Assembly (NCBI RefSeq): GCF_000143415.4
Contig: NW_003314363.1
Location: 248,001 to 312,000 of the forward strand
Direction: 5' to 3'
DNA: 64,000 bases
From: Selaginella moellendorffii
Taxonomy: Eukaryota; Streptophyta; Lycopodiopsida; Selaginellales; Selaginellaceae
The translations under genes were made by a program, and so were the position numbers. Each line of letters starts with the position of its first letter. Position 1 is the stretch's first letter. Below, piece by piece: positions 37,563 to 47,330 of the stretch. The notes beneath the pieces are model-generated. The model saw only the letters and a program-made list of their open reading frames with translations, made no database searches and had not been told where the DNA came from.

Positions 37563-40500
37563 TCACTGCTGATCCGCTTGTCTAGTATAGTACCTCCTCA
37601 ATCGAAAACCATTTACCTTCGTTGGCAACGGGTTTCCTGCCAAATCTTCCAGCTGAACGACACCTTTTGCACTCACCTCCATCACCCGGTATGGTCCCAG
37701 CCACCTCATCTTCAGCTTCCCTGGGTGCTTCCAGAACTTGGAGTCGTAGAGAAGAACCAGATCCCCCTTCGTAAACTCTCGCTTCCGCAGGTTCTTATCA
37801 TGCCAGGCTTTCCTCCGAGCTTGAATCACCCTTCTGTTCTGGTAAGAAACTAACCGATCCTCATCCAAGACATCCAGCTCCTTCACTCGCTTCTCCAAAC
37901 TTCCCTGCCAATCCATATCATGCTCCACCGCTGTGCGAAGCGCCGGTAGCTCCAGCTCAATCGGCAACACAGCCTCCTGTCCATAAACTAGCTGGAATGG
38001 TGAAAACTTAGTGGTTACCTTGAATGCAACTCGGTAAGCCCACACTGCATCCTGGATCCGCTTGTCCCAGTCCCCTCTAGTCGCTGAGCATGTTTTGGTC
38101 ACCACTCGGCACAAGGTTCCATTGGTGCGCTCAACTTGGCCGTTGCATCTCGGGTAGTAAGGCGTCGACTTGGAATGATACACGTCGTAGACCGTCGTCA
38201 AAGCCTCCACCACTTCGTTAAGAAAGTGCGTTCCCCGGTCACTGACGAGCTCCAGGGGGCAACCGAATCTCGTGATCACCTGCTCGTACAGGAACTCCGC
38301 CACCTTCCTGCCGGTGTCTTCCCGCAACGGCTTCACCTCCACCCACTTCGTCACGTAATCTGTACAGACCACCACGTACTTACAGCCTGTTCGCCGAGCT
38401 GGTGGAAACGGGCCACAAAAATCTATGCCCCACTTCTCAAATGCCATCACCGGTACTATTGGCTGTAGCGGCAAATAACTCCTCCTGTCCGGCTTTCCAG
38501 CTCTCTGGCACTGGTCACAAGTCTTCACGTACTCCAGCACATCCTTCCGGAGAGTAGGCCACCAGTAGCCAGCTCTCTGTATCAGCTCCGCAGTATTCGC
38601 TGCATGAAAATGGCCACCCACGGCCGAGTCATGGCACTCCCGCAGCAACCTGGGAACTTCTTCTGGTAGAACGCATCGTCGCAGCACCCCATCTCGTCCC
38701 ACTCTGTACAGGTGCTCAGCCACCACTGTAAACAACCGGCTTTGAAGCAGCAGTCTTCTTCTCTCGCTCTTGGTCAACTCAGGTGGATAAACTCCAGTGC
38801 TCATGAACTCCATCATCTCCTCATACCAACCCGGCAAGAGCTCAATCTTGTACACTGTCGCATCCGGAAACTCGTCTTCCACTCCCGCTGAACTTTCCAC
38901 TGCTGGTAACCTCGACAAGTGATCCGGCATGCTATGGCTTTTTCCCGGCTTCAAAACAATTCGGAACTCAAACTCCTGAAGAAGCAGTAGCCAGCGCATG
39001 ATCTTGCCCGTCTTACAAGGTTTACTGATCAGGTACTTGAGAGCTTGATGATCAAGGTAGAAGACAAACTCACGTCCCAGCAGGTAGTGCCGATACTGCT
39101 GGATCGTATAAATCATTCCCAGTCCCTCTCTCTCTGTTGCCGAGTAGTTTCTCTCCGCCAGATTGAGCTGACGACTGCTGAAGCAGACTGGGTGATCCCA
39201 ATTCTCGTGAGGTTGACACAGAACCGCACCGATCGCCACTCCAGAGGTGTCCACATGCACATGAAACTCCACTTCCCAATCTGGCATTCGCAGAATCGGG
39301 GCCTGAACCAGCGCTCTTTTTAGCTCCTCAAACGCCTGCTGGCACTTCTCGCTCCAAGCAAACTCCACACCTTTCTTGAGCAGGCATGTGAGAGCTTGAG
39401 CTTTATCGGCAAACCCTCGGATGAACCTGCGATGGTACCCCACATGCCCGAGGAATCCTTGCAGCTCTTTCACCGAACTCGGAGCTCGTAACTTCTCAAT
39501 CACCGCAACCTTTCCCGGATCCACCGCCATTCCTTCCCTGGAAACTATCCTTCCCAAAAGTATTCCGTGTGTAACCCCAAGTTGACACTTGTAAGGGTTC
39601 AAAGACATGCCGAATTCTCTGCACCTCACGAAACACTTCTCCAGTGAATTGACATGATCCTCCTCAGCTCCAAACACGCTAAAGTCATCCAAGAAGACCT
39701 CCATGCTTGTTCGCATGTACGGCTGGAAAGCTGCAGTCACTGCTCGCTGAAAAGTGGCAGGGGCGTTACATAGGCCGAATGGCATGACCCGGTACGCATA
39801 GCAGCCCCACTCTGTGACGAACGCTGTCTTCAACTGATCCTCCTCCGCTATCACCACCTGATTGTAACCGCTGAACCCGTCGAGAAACGAGTAGAGCTCG
39901 TGCCCGGCCACAGCATCCAACACCACATCAGTAAAAGGCAGCGGAAATCCATCCTTCACAGTCGCCTCGTTGAGCTTGCGGAAATCCACGCACACTCGCA
40001 GTTGCCCGGTTTTCTTGAGCACTACTACAATCGGGGAAAGCCATTCGCTCCACTCCACCTCGAAAATGAACCCAGCCTGGAGCAACTTCTCGAGCTCTTC
40101 TTTCACCTGCTTCGAGTAGTGAGGATTCATTCGGTAAGGCCTCTGCCTCACTGGCATTGCACCAGACTTCAGAGTGATCCGATGGCAAGCGAGCTTTGGA
40201 CTGATGCCCCGCATATCCTTGTAACTCCACGCAAATACATCAATGTATCTGCGGCAGAGTTGTATCACCAACTTCCTCAGCCTATTGGACAATGCTCTTC
40301 CGAGCTTCACAGGCTTCTCCTCCCCTGGCTCTCCGAGGTTCACCTCCTCCAGCTCTGGCTTGGTGACATACGTGCTGGCTCCAGTACCATCCACTTGAAT
40401 TGCAGGCACCTCGTTGATGGGCAATACGTCCTCTTTCTGGGCATCTGCGGTGAAGCGCATCGGAAAGCTCAAAGCTCCTCCCTCCTCTCGCTGATTGAGC

Positions 40501-43500
40501 TCCACGCTCACCATTCCACAGCTCACATCCCCGCCTCGTAACCAGTGCGCCAGACGATCACTCAAAGTTCCCTCCAGCATCGGGTCCAGGACCAAGTTTT
40601 CATATCCGGAATTCCCCTGGGCTGCAACTGCTGCAACAGCCACTGTCTCGACTGTTTCCCGACTTTCCACCTCTGTGATTGAACTTTCCTGCTTCACCGA
40701 GGCTGTTCCCGAGGTTGTGTCGCTGCTGTTATCAATAGCATCGTCCTTCTCCAGCGCAATCGGGGTCGCCCCATACGAGTTCTTCATGGCAACCTGTACC
40801 GTCCTAGTATTATTGCCATCTCCGAGCGTGATAAAACCCGTAGGCCAACTCTGATCCACACAAGCTTGCCTCAGCCACGGCCTTCCTAGGATTGCCGGGT
40901 AGCTCTGCTTCATGCCCTCCATCCTCAGCACCACGTAATCCACAAAAAAGGTGAAGCCTGCGATCTCAGTTTTGACCCCCGTGATCACTCCGAGTGGCTT
41001 CGACTTGGTCTGATTCGCCATCCTCACCCTGAAGTGAACCGGGACTGGTGGATCTAGCCCGAGCTTGGCAACCATCTCCTCTGGCAAAACATTGATTGCT
41101 GAACCTCCATCGATCACGCAATCTCGGAGATGCACCCCAGAGATCTCCCCGTCGATCACCGGCGTATTAAGGTCGATAATCGGCCATGCTGCGTTCACCA
41201 CCACTTCACGATGCTCCTTCACGGCAGTGTTCACAACTTTCCTCAAGCCTGGCGCCAGCTGAAGCAACTGAGCAAAGGTGATGCTCGGCCTCTGATTTTC
41301 CAGGTCTTGGAGAATGTCATACGGCTTTGTCTCCAAGTTTAGTACTCGTTTATATCGTCTCCGGCGCTCACCCTGCTTCCTCTTCAGGACTGGTTTCCTA
41401 CCCATTTTAAACTCACTGAGCTGCTGCTTCATCCGGCTCGGACCAGACAGCCCTGCGTTCTCGAGAACTTGAGCAAATTTTCTTTTCTCCTCCAAGCTCG
41501 GAATCACTTCAACTCTATCCTCTGCGTGATCTTGTTCCTCCACTGCCACATCACCCGCAGGTTCAGGCCAGCTCCTCAACTTTTCCACTGCCTCCAATTC
41601 TTTGAGCTTACGGCGATTTTCCTTTGCAATGGCCTCTGGGTCCACTCCGAAATCGAAACCAGAGTTTGCAGTGTGCAATTCCCCTCCTCGCTGTCGGTAA
41701 GCTCCTCGGGTTTCCATCACGTACACTGGGGGATCGTTCCTCTCCTCTTCAAAATCCTCTGCCGCAACAAAAATTGCTTTTGACTCCACCACCCGCTTGC
41801 CTCGGTCCCCAGCGGACTCGGGTTTCGCCTGCGATTGAGGTAGCTGCAGTCGGTGTGGGCACTGGTCCTGAGTATGCAAGCCTTGAGTTTGACAGATACC
41901 ACAGATTGGCTTGTAACCCTCGGGCTTCCTCGCGTTAGGGCAATTTGGGGCGATATGCCCTTCCTCCCGGCACCGGTAACAAATGACGACCCCGCGGGGT
42001 CGTCGACTCCACCCGCTTTGCTGCTGATATGCCGGGACTTGCTGCAAGTTTCCCTGGTTCACTGGCTCCACAGCATACACCGGGTAAGCTCCCTGTTGAG
42101 GCTGAGTCGTTTGGGGCTGCACATAGAATCCAGCACCCATCTGCTGGCCCGGCAAGGTCTGGTACACGGGCTGAGCTGCCATTGGTCCTACCGCTGGAAC
42201 TTGCTGCTCCCTCATTCTAGCAAAGCAGTTCTCAGTGGTGTGATTTGTTCGCCGACAGTAACCACAGCGAGGTCGAGCTGGCTGGGGATTCTGACACTCA
42301 TTGGGGTAGTGCCCATAGCCCTTGCATCGCACGCACCAAATCTCGGCGCGGTCCACCACCTTCCGAGGTTGCGCCTCAGTTTGGCCTCTCACCAAGTTCA
42401 CTTGTAGCTCTGCCATCTGCTTGGTGAGGGTTTCCACTACATCTTCTTTCACCTTTGCCAGTTGTGACTCGAAGTTTGGTAGGTGTTGACTCGTCATTGG
42501 AATTGACAGAGCTGGAGCCGCCGGTACTGCTGGTAACAGAGTCGACTGGAGCTGCAACTGGGGCTGGGGCATATACTGAACCCCCGCCATCACACTTGGG
42601 TAAGCTCCAGACGCGTAGGATGACCTCGATCCCAGCCTCGCTTGCTCCCACGTCGCTGCATGCTCGATAGCTGCATTCAAATCTTGAGGTCTGTGAATTT
42701 TCACGTGGAAACTGAGCTCGTAGGGCAGCCCGTTGAGATAACAACGGACTTGATCTTCTGCAGGTGGAGCCGGATTCTTTCTCTGCAGTAGCGCTCTGTA
42801 CCTCCGAGTATAGTCCTGCAACGTCTCTCCTGGCAGGAGCTGAATAGAATTCAACTCCTCGGTGATCCGGGTACTAAACCCGAATGGCCTGAACTGCCCC
42901 AGAAATGCTCTTTTCAACGCATCCCAGGTGGCAAATGCTGGTTGTGCTCCCGCAACAACAGCAGAAGCTTGAGCGTACCAATCCATCGCCGGACCGGAGA
43001 GCGTTGTGGGAAACCACCTCAGCCTCGCTGCATCCGCCTGCTCTTGATTTGCCAAGCTCACCACCTCGAACGCCGTGATATGAGAATCTGGATCGCTCAG
43101 GTTGGTGAACTTTTGATATTTTTCTCTTCCTCCTCCTGCTGCCGGCTGAGCCATATTGTTTGGTGGCGCAGGTGGAACCAGATTAACCGGGTTCAAAGTC
43201 ACTGTCAGGCTTGCCGATCCGGTTGGAGAAGTTGGCAGTGTAAACTCCGCCTCTGGTGAAGTCGGGGGGGCTGGAGGTGATGAACTCTGAAACTCCCCCC
43301 AGTTGTTGCCCTCCTCTACACTCTCTACTCTACGCTGCTCCGGGCTGTTCCACGGTGTACTGGTCTCAGCTGGTACCGAATTCCTTCTCAAGTATCTCTC
43401 GCTTCGAGACTCTTTTTGTTTTTGTTTAGTTTCTTCATCAAAGCGATAGTATTCCGGGTGTCGGCTCAGCGGCCTCCTCTTTCCACAGGGGTGTTCCGGA

Positions 43501-43508
43501 TGGTCCAC
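37563..43508 (-). CDS. Gag-Pol polyprotein of Ty3/gypsy retrotransposon (1981 aa)
   Basis: A single frame encodes all products. The Gag core (Retrotrans_gag type) spans about residues 160-300 with RLRWFPTTLSGPAMDWY and LNGLPYELSFHV. Four zinc knuckles follow at about 391-404 (CVRCKGYGHYPNEC), 414-427 (CGYCRRTNHTTENC), 508-521 (CYRCREEGHIAPNC) and 534-548 (CGICQTQGLHTQDQC). The protease site is VIDGGSAINVL, Asp800. RT spans about 1120-1300, with the catalytic FLDD Asp pair at 1274-1275 and preceding MPFGLCNAPATFQ. RNase H starts at Asp1420 (HVDTSGVAIGAVL) and includes YLDHQALKYL. Integrase has an HHCC finger near 1630-1680 and the triad Asp1696, Asp1757 and Glu1793, exactly 35 residues between the last two. 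A GPY module (LGPYRVMEV) follows near 1930. All catalytic residues are present. Gag and Pol are not separated by a stop or shift, so their ratio must be set by protein processing or another means. Start ATG at 43508-43506. Confidence 0.97.
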   Translation of the reverse strand: MDHPEHPCGKRRPLSRHPEYYRFDEETKQKQKESRSERYLRRNSVPAETSTPWNSPEQRRVESVEEGNNWGEFQSSSPPAPPTSPEAEFTLPTSPTGSASLTVTLNPVNLVPPAPPNNMAQPAAGGGREKYQKFTNLSDPDSHITAFEVVSLANQEQADAARLRWFPTTLSGPAMDWYAQASAVVAGAQPAFATWDALKRAFLGQFRPFGFSTRITEELNSIQLLPGETLQDYTRRYRALLQRKNPAPPAEDQVRCYLNGLPYELSFHVKIHRPQDLNAAIEHAATWEQARLGSRSSYASGAYPSVMAGVQYMPQPQLQLQSTLLPAVPAAPALSIPMTSQHLPNFESQLAKVKEDVVETLTKQMAELQVNLVRGQTEAQPRKVVDRAEIWCVRCKGYGHYPNECQNPQPARPRCGYCRRTNHTTENCFARMREQQVPAVGPMAAQPVYQTLPGQQMGAGFYVQPQTTQPQQGAYPVYAVEPVNQGNLQQVPAYQQQSGWSRRPRGVVICYRCREEGHIAPNCPNARKPEGYKPICGICQTQGLHTQDQCPHRLQLPQSQAKPESAGDRGKRVVESKAIFVAAEDFEEERNDPPVYVMETRGAYRQRGGELHTANSGFDFGVDPEAIAKENRRKLKELEAVEKLRSWPEPAGDVAVEEQDHAEDRVEVIPSLEEKRKFAQVLENAGLSGPSRMKQQLSEFKMGRKPVLKRKQGERRRRYKRVLNLETKPYDILQDLENQRPSITFAQLLQLAPGLRKVVNTAVKEHREVVVNAAWPIIDLNTPVIDGEISGVHLRDCVIDGGSAINVLPEEMVAKLGLDPPVPVHFRVRMANQTKSKPLGVITGVKTEIAGFTFFVDYVVLRMEGMKQSYPAILGRPWLRQACVDQSWPTGFITLGDGNNTRTVQVAMKNSYGATPIALEKDDAIDNSSDTTSGTASVKQESSITEVESRETVETVAVAAVAAQGNSGYENLVLDPMLEGTLSDRLAHWLRGGDVSCGMVSVELNQREEGGALSFPMRFTADAQKEDVLPINEVPAIQVDGTGASTYVTKPELEEVNLGEPGEEKPVKLGRALSNRLRKLVIQLCRRYIDVFAWSYKDMRGISPKLACHRITLKSGAMPVRQRPYRMNPHYSKQVKEELEKLLQAGFIFEVEWSEWLSPIVVVLKKTGQLRVCVDFRKLNEATVKDGFPLPFTDVVLDAVAGHELYSFLDGFSGYNQVVIAEEDQLKTAFVTEWGCYAYRVMPFGLCNAPATFQRAVTAAFQPYMRTSMEVFLDDFSVFGAEEDHVNSLEKCFVRCREFGMSLNPYKCQLGVTHGILLGRIVSREGMAVDPGKVAVIEKLRAPSSVKELQGFLGHVGYHRRFIRGFADKAQALTCLLKKGVEFAWSEKCQQAFEELKRALVQAPILRMPDWEVEFHVHVDTSGVAIGAVLCQPHENWDHPVCFSSRQLNLAERNYSATEREGLGMIYTIQQYRHYLLGREFVFYLDHQALKYLISKPCKTGKIMRWLLLLQEFEFRIVLKPGKSHSMPDHLSRLPAVESSAGVEDEFPDATVYKIELLPGWYEEMMEFMSTGVYPPELTKSERRRLLLQSRLFTVVAEHLYRVGRDGVLRRCVLPEEVPRLLRECHDSAVGGHFHAANTAELIQRAGYWWPTLRKDVLEYVKTCDQCQRAGKPDRRSYLPLQPIVPVMAFEKWGIDFCGPFPPARRTGCKYVVVCTDYVTKWVEVKPLREDTGRKVAEFLYEQVITRFGCPLELVSDRGTHFLNEVVEALTTVYDVYHSKSTPYYPRCNGQVERTNGTLCRVVTKTCSATRGDWDKRIQDAVWAYRVAFKVTTKFSPFQLVYGQEAVLPIELELPALRTAVEHDMDWQGSLEKRVKELDVLDEDRLVSYQNRRVIQARRKAWHDKNLRKREFTKGDLVLLYDSKFWKHPGKLKMRWLGPYRVMEVSAKGVVQLEDLAGNPLPTKVNGFRLRRYYTRQADQQ

Positions 43509-43538
43509 GGCTACCCAGTCTGTGCTACTCGAGGTAGG

Positions 43539-43556
43539 CTCCCGGCTGACGCACCA
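43539..43556 (-). other. Primer-binding site of the intact gypsy element, Gly-tRNA-like
   Basis: On the sense strand, two bases after the 5' LTR, it reads TGGTGCGTCAGCCGGGAG. From memory of plant tRNA-Gly(UCC) this pairs with its 3' end (including CCA) with one mismatch. It differs from the initiator-Met sites used by all other elements in the window. Confidence 0.6.
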
Positions 43557-43558
43557 TT

Positions 43559-44183
43559 TGTAGTCCTAACTTTTTCCAACTGCTCTCTACTAACGCACAC
43601 AGAAAACTCCAGGAAAACTCAACGTCATCTTTCATTCCAACTACTGAACTGGATACATCGGGATGTTTGCCACTAAATCAGCGGCCTCAGGTGCCAAGAG
43701 CTCCTCTAGGACTTCACGCATCAGACGATACCAAACTTGGCCGCAAGTGGGGCAATGCGTGAGAATCTGTTGATCAGGCTGGACATGCATGCGCTCCACC
43801 GCTCTTCTCACCCTGTGCTTCCTCGTGATCCGATCTGCTGTGGGGTTGCGACGCACAGGACCAGACTGCTGACCGTCTCGCACCATCTCCAAAACGCTGT
43901 CAAAACTTCCTCCAAGCAACCGTTTTTTCCCCGGCAAGAATCCGGCCTTAACTCCCTCCTGCAGAATATTCCCTTCATATCCAGGATATCCCTGGCATCC
44001 CTCCTAATCTAGCCCTAACTTTATTCTTGGGGTTATCCCACATCCGGAATATTCCGATAACACCAATCTTCTGGAACACACCTCGTAGTACCTGCAAACT
44101 TCTCGCATCTCCGGCTCATAACTCGGAAATTTCCTGCTGCAACTCTTCGCTCACATCTTCTGGAACAAGTTAGTGGGATGACA
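43559..44183 (-). repeat. LTR of the intact gypsy element, right copy (5' LTR)
   Basis: 625 bp. No difference from the left copy was seen on reading; both encode the same chance frames. Confidence 0.97.
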
Positions 44184-44990
44184 AGCATCTAGCATTTTAA
44201 TGTTAGGACCAGCATGCAAAATAGAGCCAAACAGAGTCAAGCACTATTTCTGTATATTGGTGGTCTAATGCTAAGATATGGGTACTCCACCAGCTAGTAT
44301 AGTATGGAACTTTAGTTTAAACCTAAGTCGAATGCAAAACAAAGATAAATGCACAAGTGAGAGCTAAATTATGCCTCAAATTAGTCAACCATACCCAACA
44401 TACCCACTATCTTTACTATAAATTTGGAACCACCCACCCCCTCTTGAAGAATGCATGCTTTGGGCATTCACCTTAGTCTTAAAAGTTTTTGGGACAATCA
44501 CAAAAACTTATTGAATATGGAATGATGTTAGATTATGAATCTAGACATAAGAACAACATCGTTGTGTTTAGGATAATTTCTATATCTTATAGATATGCTT
44601 AACTAGCAGATCTAGACACTTTCTATAAATAATTATTAAGACCAAATGGGATCAACACATGAGGCATGATAGTGAGGGTGTTTTGGCAAATACAGTAAAT
44701 TATTATCTAATGATATTGAGAAACTAGAGTTTAATATGTAGGGGTTCTTGTCACTAACCAGTGCAAGACACAATAAGATGGGATCTCTTTACTAGGCTAA
44801 GTATACTTAGTTAATAGTAAGTAGGAATTCCATCTTTATGCTCTTTCGGCCTAAGTACACTTCAAATGCTTAATTGACTTCACTAGCACAATAGGGACTG
44901 ATAAAAGGTCTAACAATACTAATATTTTGTTATCATGGTAGTAAAAGAAGAATATCTGAAAGGACTTGCCAATAACTTTTAATCTCCAGA

Positions 44991-45589
44991 ATAAAAATTC
45001 CCTTCCACCCTTTATTTTTAGTCACTTTGTTTGTTCCAAGAGTTCTTATTCTTGTCCGAGGTACCAACATATGGTTGCTAATACTGTTCTATAAGTGAGT
45101 GATTTAAAGCAATTTGTTGTGTTGCCTCCTTACACTCTATATATGTCTTCAACTTAAACTTCATATCTCATTGTGAAAAAGTGAACTTAAACCTTCCAAG
45201 TAATAACTTTAAGCATTTTTATCACTCATATTTGCAATCATAATGTGTTTATGAGCAAACATATTAATGTATTGTATAAGGTCTCTATACTACTTTAACC
45301 GCCACAACTTAGCACAAAGTCTCAAACTAAATCATTTGGCAAGTATTCCTTAATGATATGAGACTACATCTTAGTCCAACTTCTCGTCTGCATTTTTTCA
45401 GCACATACTTGGTGCCACTAAGTTTTGGCATAATCGGTGATAAAAGATTATATATACACAACTTTTGTACAATTATCTACATCTATCACTATGAAATAGT
45501 TTTTCATATCAGACCCAATCTTCCAAAAATTAATAGTCTCACATGCCTCTGAAATTGAGTTAATTTAGGGGCTTGAGCTTTGAAACTCA
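44991..45589. other. AT-rich sequence between family A LTR and reversed TRIM
   Basis: No frame above about 65 codons and no recognised motif. It may be internal region of an A-type element, since an A-type LTR with a primer-site remnant begins at 46576. Confidence 0.35.
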
Positions 45590-46017
45590 TGCATTGATTG
45601 ACATCTGGCAAGTCTAGTTTGTCTAACTGGGCTCGACCTGAGGGGTAGGGTGTTAAGGACCAAATTGGGCTCGACATGAGGGGTAGAGTGTCAAGGAGCA
45701 AATTGGGCTTGACCTGAGGGGTAGGGTGTTAAGAGAGCGAGGCTCTAAAGAGAGTTGTGGCTCTCAGTTTCGCAGCTCTTTGTTTTTGTTCACGAGGGTG
45801 TGAACTTATAGGGAAGTGTGATGGATTATAAGCAACCAAATAGAACGATTCAAGAGATAGTCCATGGGGTTCAAATATAAAGGGAAAAGGCCCATGAAAG
45901 TGCACTCTTTTTTCCAATCGATTAATAGTCTTGGGATACTTGAGGTTAAGCGTCTTTGGGTTTGAATAATACTGGGTTAGGTGACCTTCCGAGAAATCTA
46001 AATTCAGGAGTTTATAA
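45590..46017 (+). mobile_element. TRIM (family B) fragment, reversed, with tripled internal motif
   Basis: LTR about 45829-46017 (TATAAGCAACC...CAGGAGTTTATA) is the reverse complement of family B LTRs with CG decay at the ends. The internal part carries three tandem copies of a roughly 44-bp unit with GGGCTCGACCTGAGGGGTAGG (45617-45737). Only one such unit is present in the other TRIMs. Confidence 0.8.
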
Positions 46018-46205
46018 AAAACTTAAAGAAGAGTCTAGTTGCTTAGGTTTACTTAATTTAGTTGCCTTAACTTCTTTCCTCCTCTTTTTGTTCTCCTTCT
46101 TTACCTCTAAATTTGAAGAGGAGTCTAGTTGCTTAGGTTTACCTAGTTTATTTACTTCAACTTCTTTCTTCCTCTTTTTGTTCTCCTTCTTTACTTTACA
46201 AACTT
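46018..46205 (+). repeat. Two tandem copies of a ~105-bp sequence
   Basis: GAGTCTAGTTGCTTAGGTTTAC...TTTGTTCTCCTTCTTTAC occurs twice in direct order with few differences. Origin unknown; it abuts the TRIM LTR. Confidence 0.75.
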
Positions 46206-46575
46206 TCTTTCACAAATTCTAGTTCTCAATGTTTTGAGCCATATGCTATAGTGTTGCAACATCAAGCTCTTCCCCTTTTAACTTAGTCTTAGCCTCTTCT
46301 TTAGTTTCTTCAATGGGAGTTTCCTCCTCTCGATTGCCCTTTTAGAGGTTTCAACTTCATTAACACAATTTGTTTTCACCATTTTATTAGTTGCATACAT
46401 GCCTCTATCAATAGTTGAACATGTATACAACATTTTTACCGAATGGTGAAATCCAACTAATTCTATACAAGTCGCTTTGGATCTACTAGAAAAGTCTTTG
46501 TGTATGCAATTTGCGTAAAAAACTTTGACAAAAGTTAGATATAGGAATCACTAAGATAATTTCTTTGATATCAAA
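46206..46575. other. Unassigned sequence ending in a decayed primer-site complement
   Basis: The last bases before 46576 read TTTGATATCAAA, a mutated form of the GATACCA primer-site complement. This region is therefore probably the internal part of a minus-oriented A-type element. Confidence 0.45.
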
Positions 46576-47330
46576 TGTAGTGCATCTAAATTTTGAGACA
46601 AATTCTAAGGCCATCACACCATGAAACAAGGGTCTAATACACTTTCAATTCTATGAGCACCAACTCCTATCCAACACATATATGCAAAATGGTGTTAGAC
46701 AGTGTTAAACACGATTTCGGCATATTGGTGGCCTAACGTGAGGAGGTGGGTGCCCCACCAACTAACACAGGGTTTAGACCCAAACTGAATATAGAACAAA
46801 GAGCAACACAACTTAACAGAAATTAAATTAATGTTTTAGGTAGTTAGCCATGTAATTCAACTATTATCCCTACTATATTTGAAACCCTTTACAGGTTATG
46901 CACACTTTAGGCTTTCACCTATCTCAGGAGTTAGTCTATAGGACAAATGTAAATACTTACTAAATTTAGAATAGTGTTAGATTGTGAATCAAGATGTAGG
47001 AACAACACTATGGGGGACACTCTCTACATTTTGTAAATATGCTTCTTAAGTGGATCTAGCACTTACCACAAATAATATATGGAATCGAAATGGGACCAAC
47101 ACATGGGGTGTGATAGCGAGGGTGTGTGGTAAACACGGTAAGATATCACAAAACGATATTGAGGGACTAAACTCAATATTATAGGGATTCTTAACACTAG
47201 CAAGTGCAAGTTAATGAATAAATTTCTTTAACTAAGTCAAGTATATAATAGCATTTAAGAATTTTATCCTTATGCTCATTTGGTCAAGTGCATATATGAT
47301 AACTAATTTCTCAACTAATTTAGGTGGAGA

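Larger units (their letters stand above)
36877..44183 (-). mobile_element. Intact-looking Ty3/gypsy retrotransposon, minus orientation
   Basis: A 7307-bp element with 625-bp LTRs at 36877-37501 and 43559-44183 that appear identical by eye. The perfect target duplication is AGCAT (36872-36876 and 44184-44188). It has a primer site at 43539-43556, a purine tract at 37502-37513 and one uninterrupted Gag-Pol frame of 1981 codons. There is no chromodomain. The integrase ends in a GPY-type module. Its GC-richer, undecayed sequence contrasts sharply with the flanks. It is probably one of the non-chromovirus plant gypsy lineages; the name Selgy for Selaginella elements is a possibility I recall and cannot test here. 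Confidence 0.97.
36651..44990 (-). mobile_element. Family A LTR (5' LTR of a minus element) split by the intact gypsy element
   Basis: LTR parts are 36651-36876 and 44184-44990. It begins TGTAAAGTATATGG with a decayed version of the TATCCTATGG hairpin. It resumes after the inserted gypsy element at AGCATCTAGCATTTTAATG and runs through the GGTGGTCTAATG and TGATATTGAG blocks. The end is eroded near 44990. The AGCAT duplication of the inserted element is family A sequence. Confidence 0.8.

Noticed and set aside
39900-43259. Several 100-210-codon plus-strand frames
   Set aside because: Antisense shadows of the Gag-Pol coding sequence.
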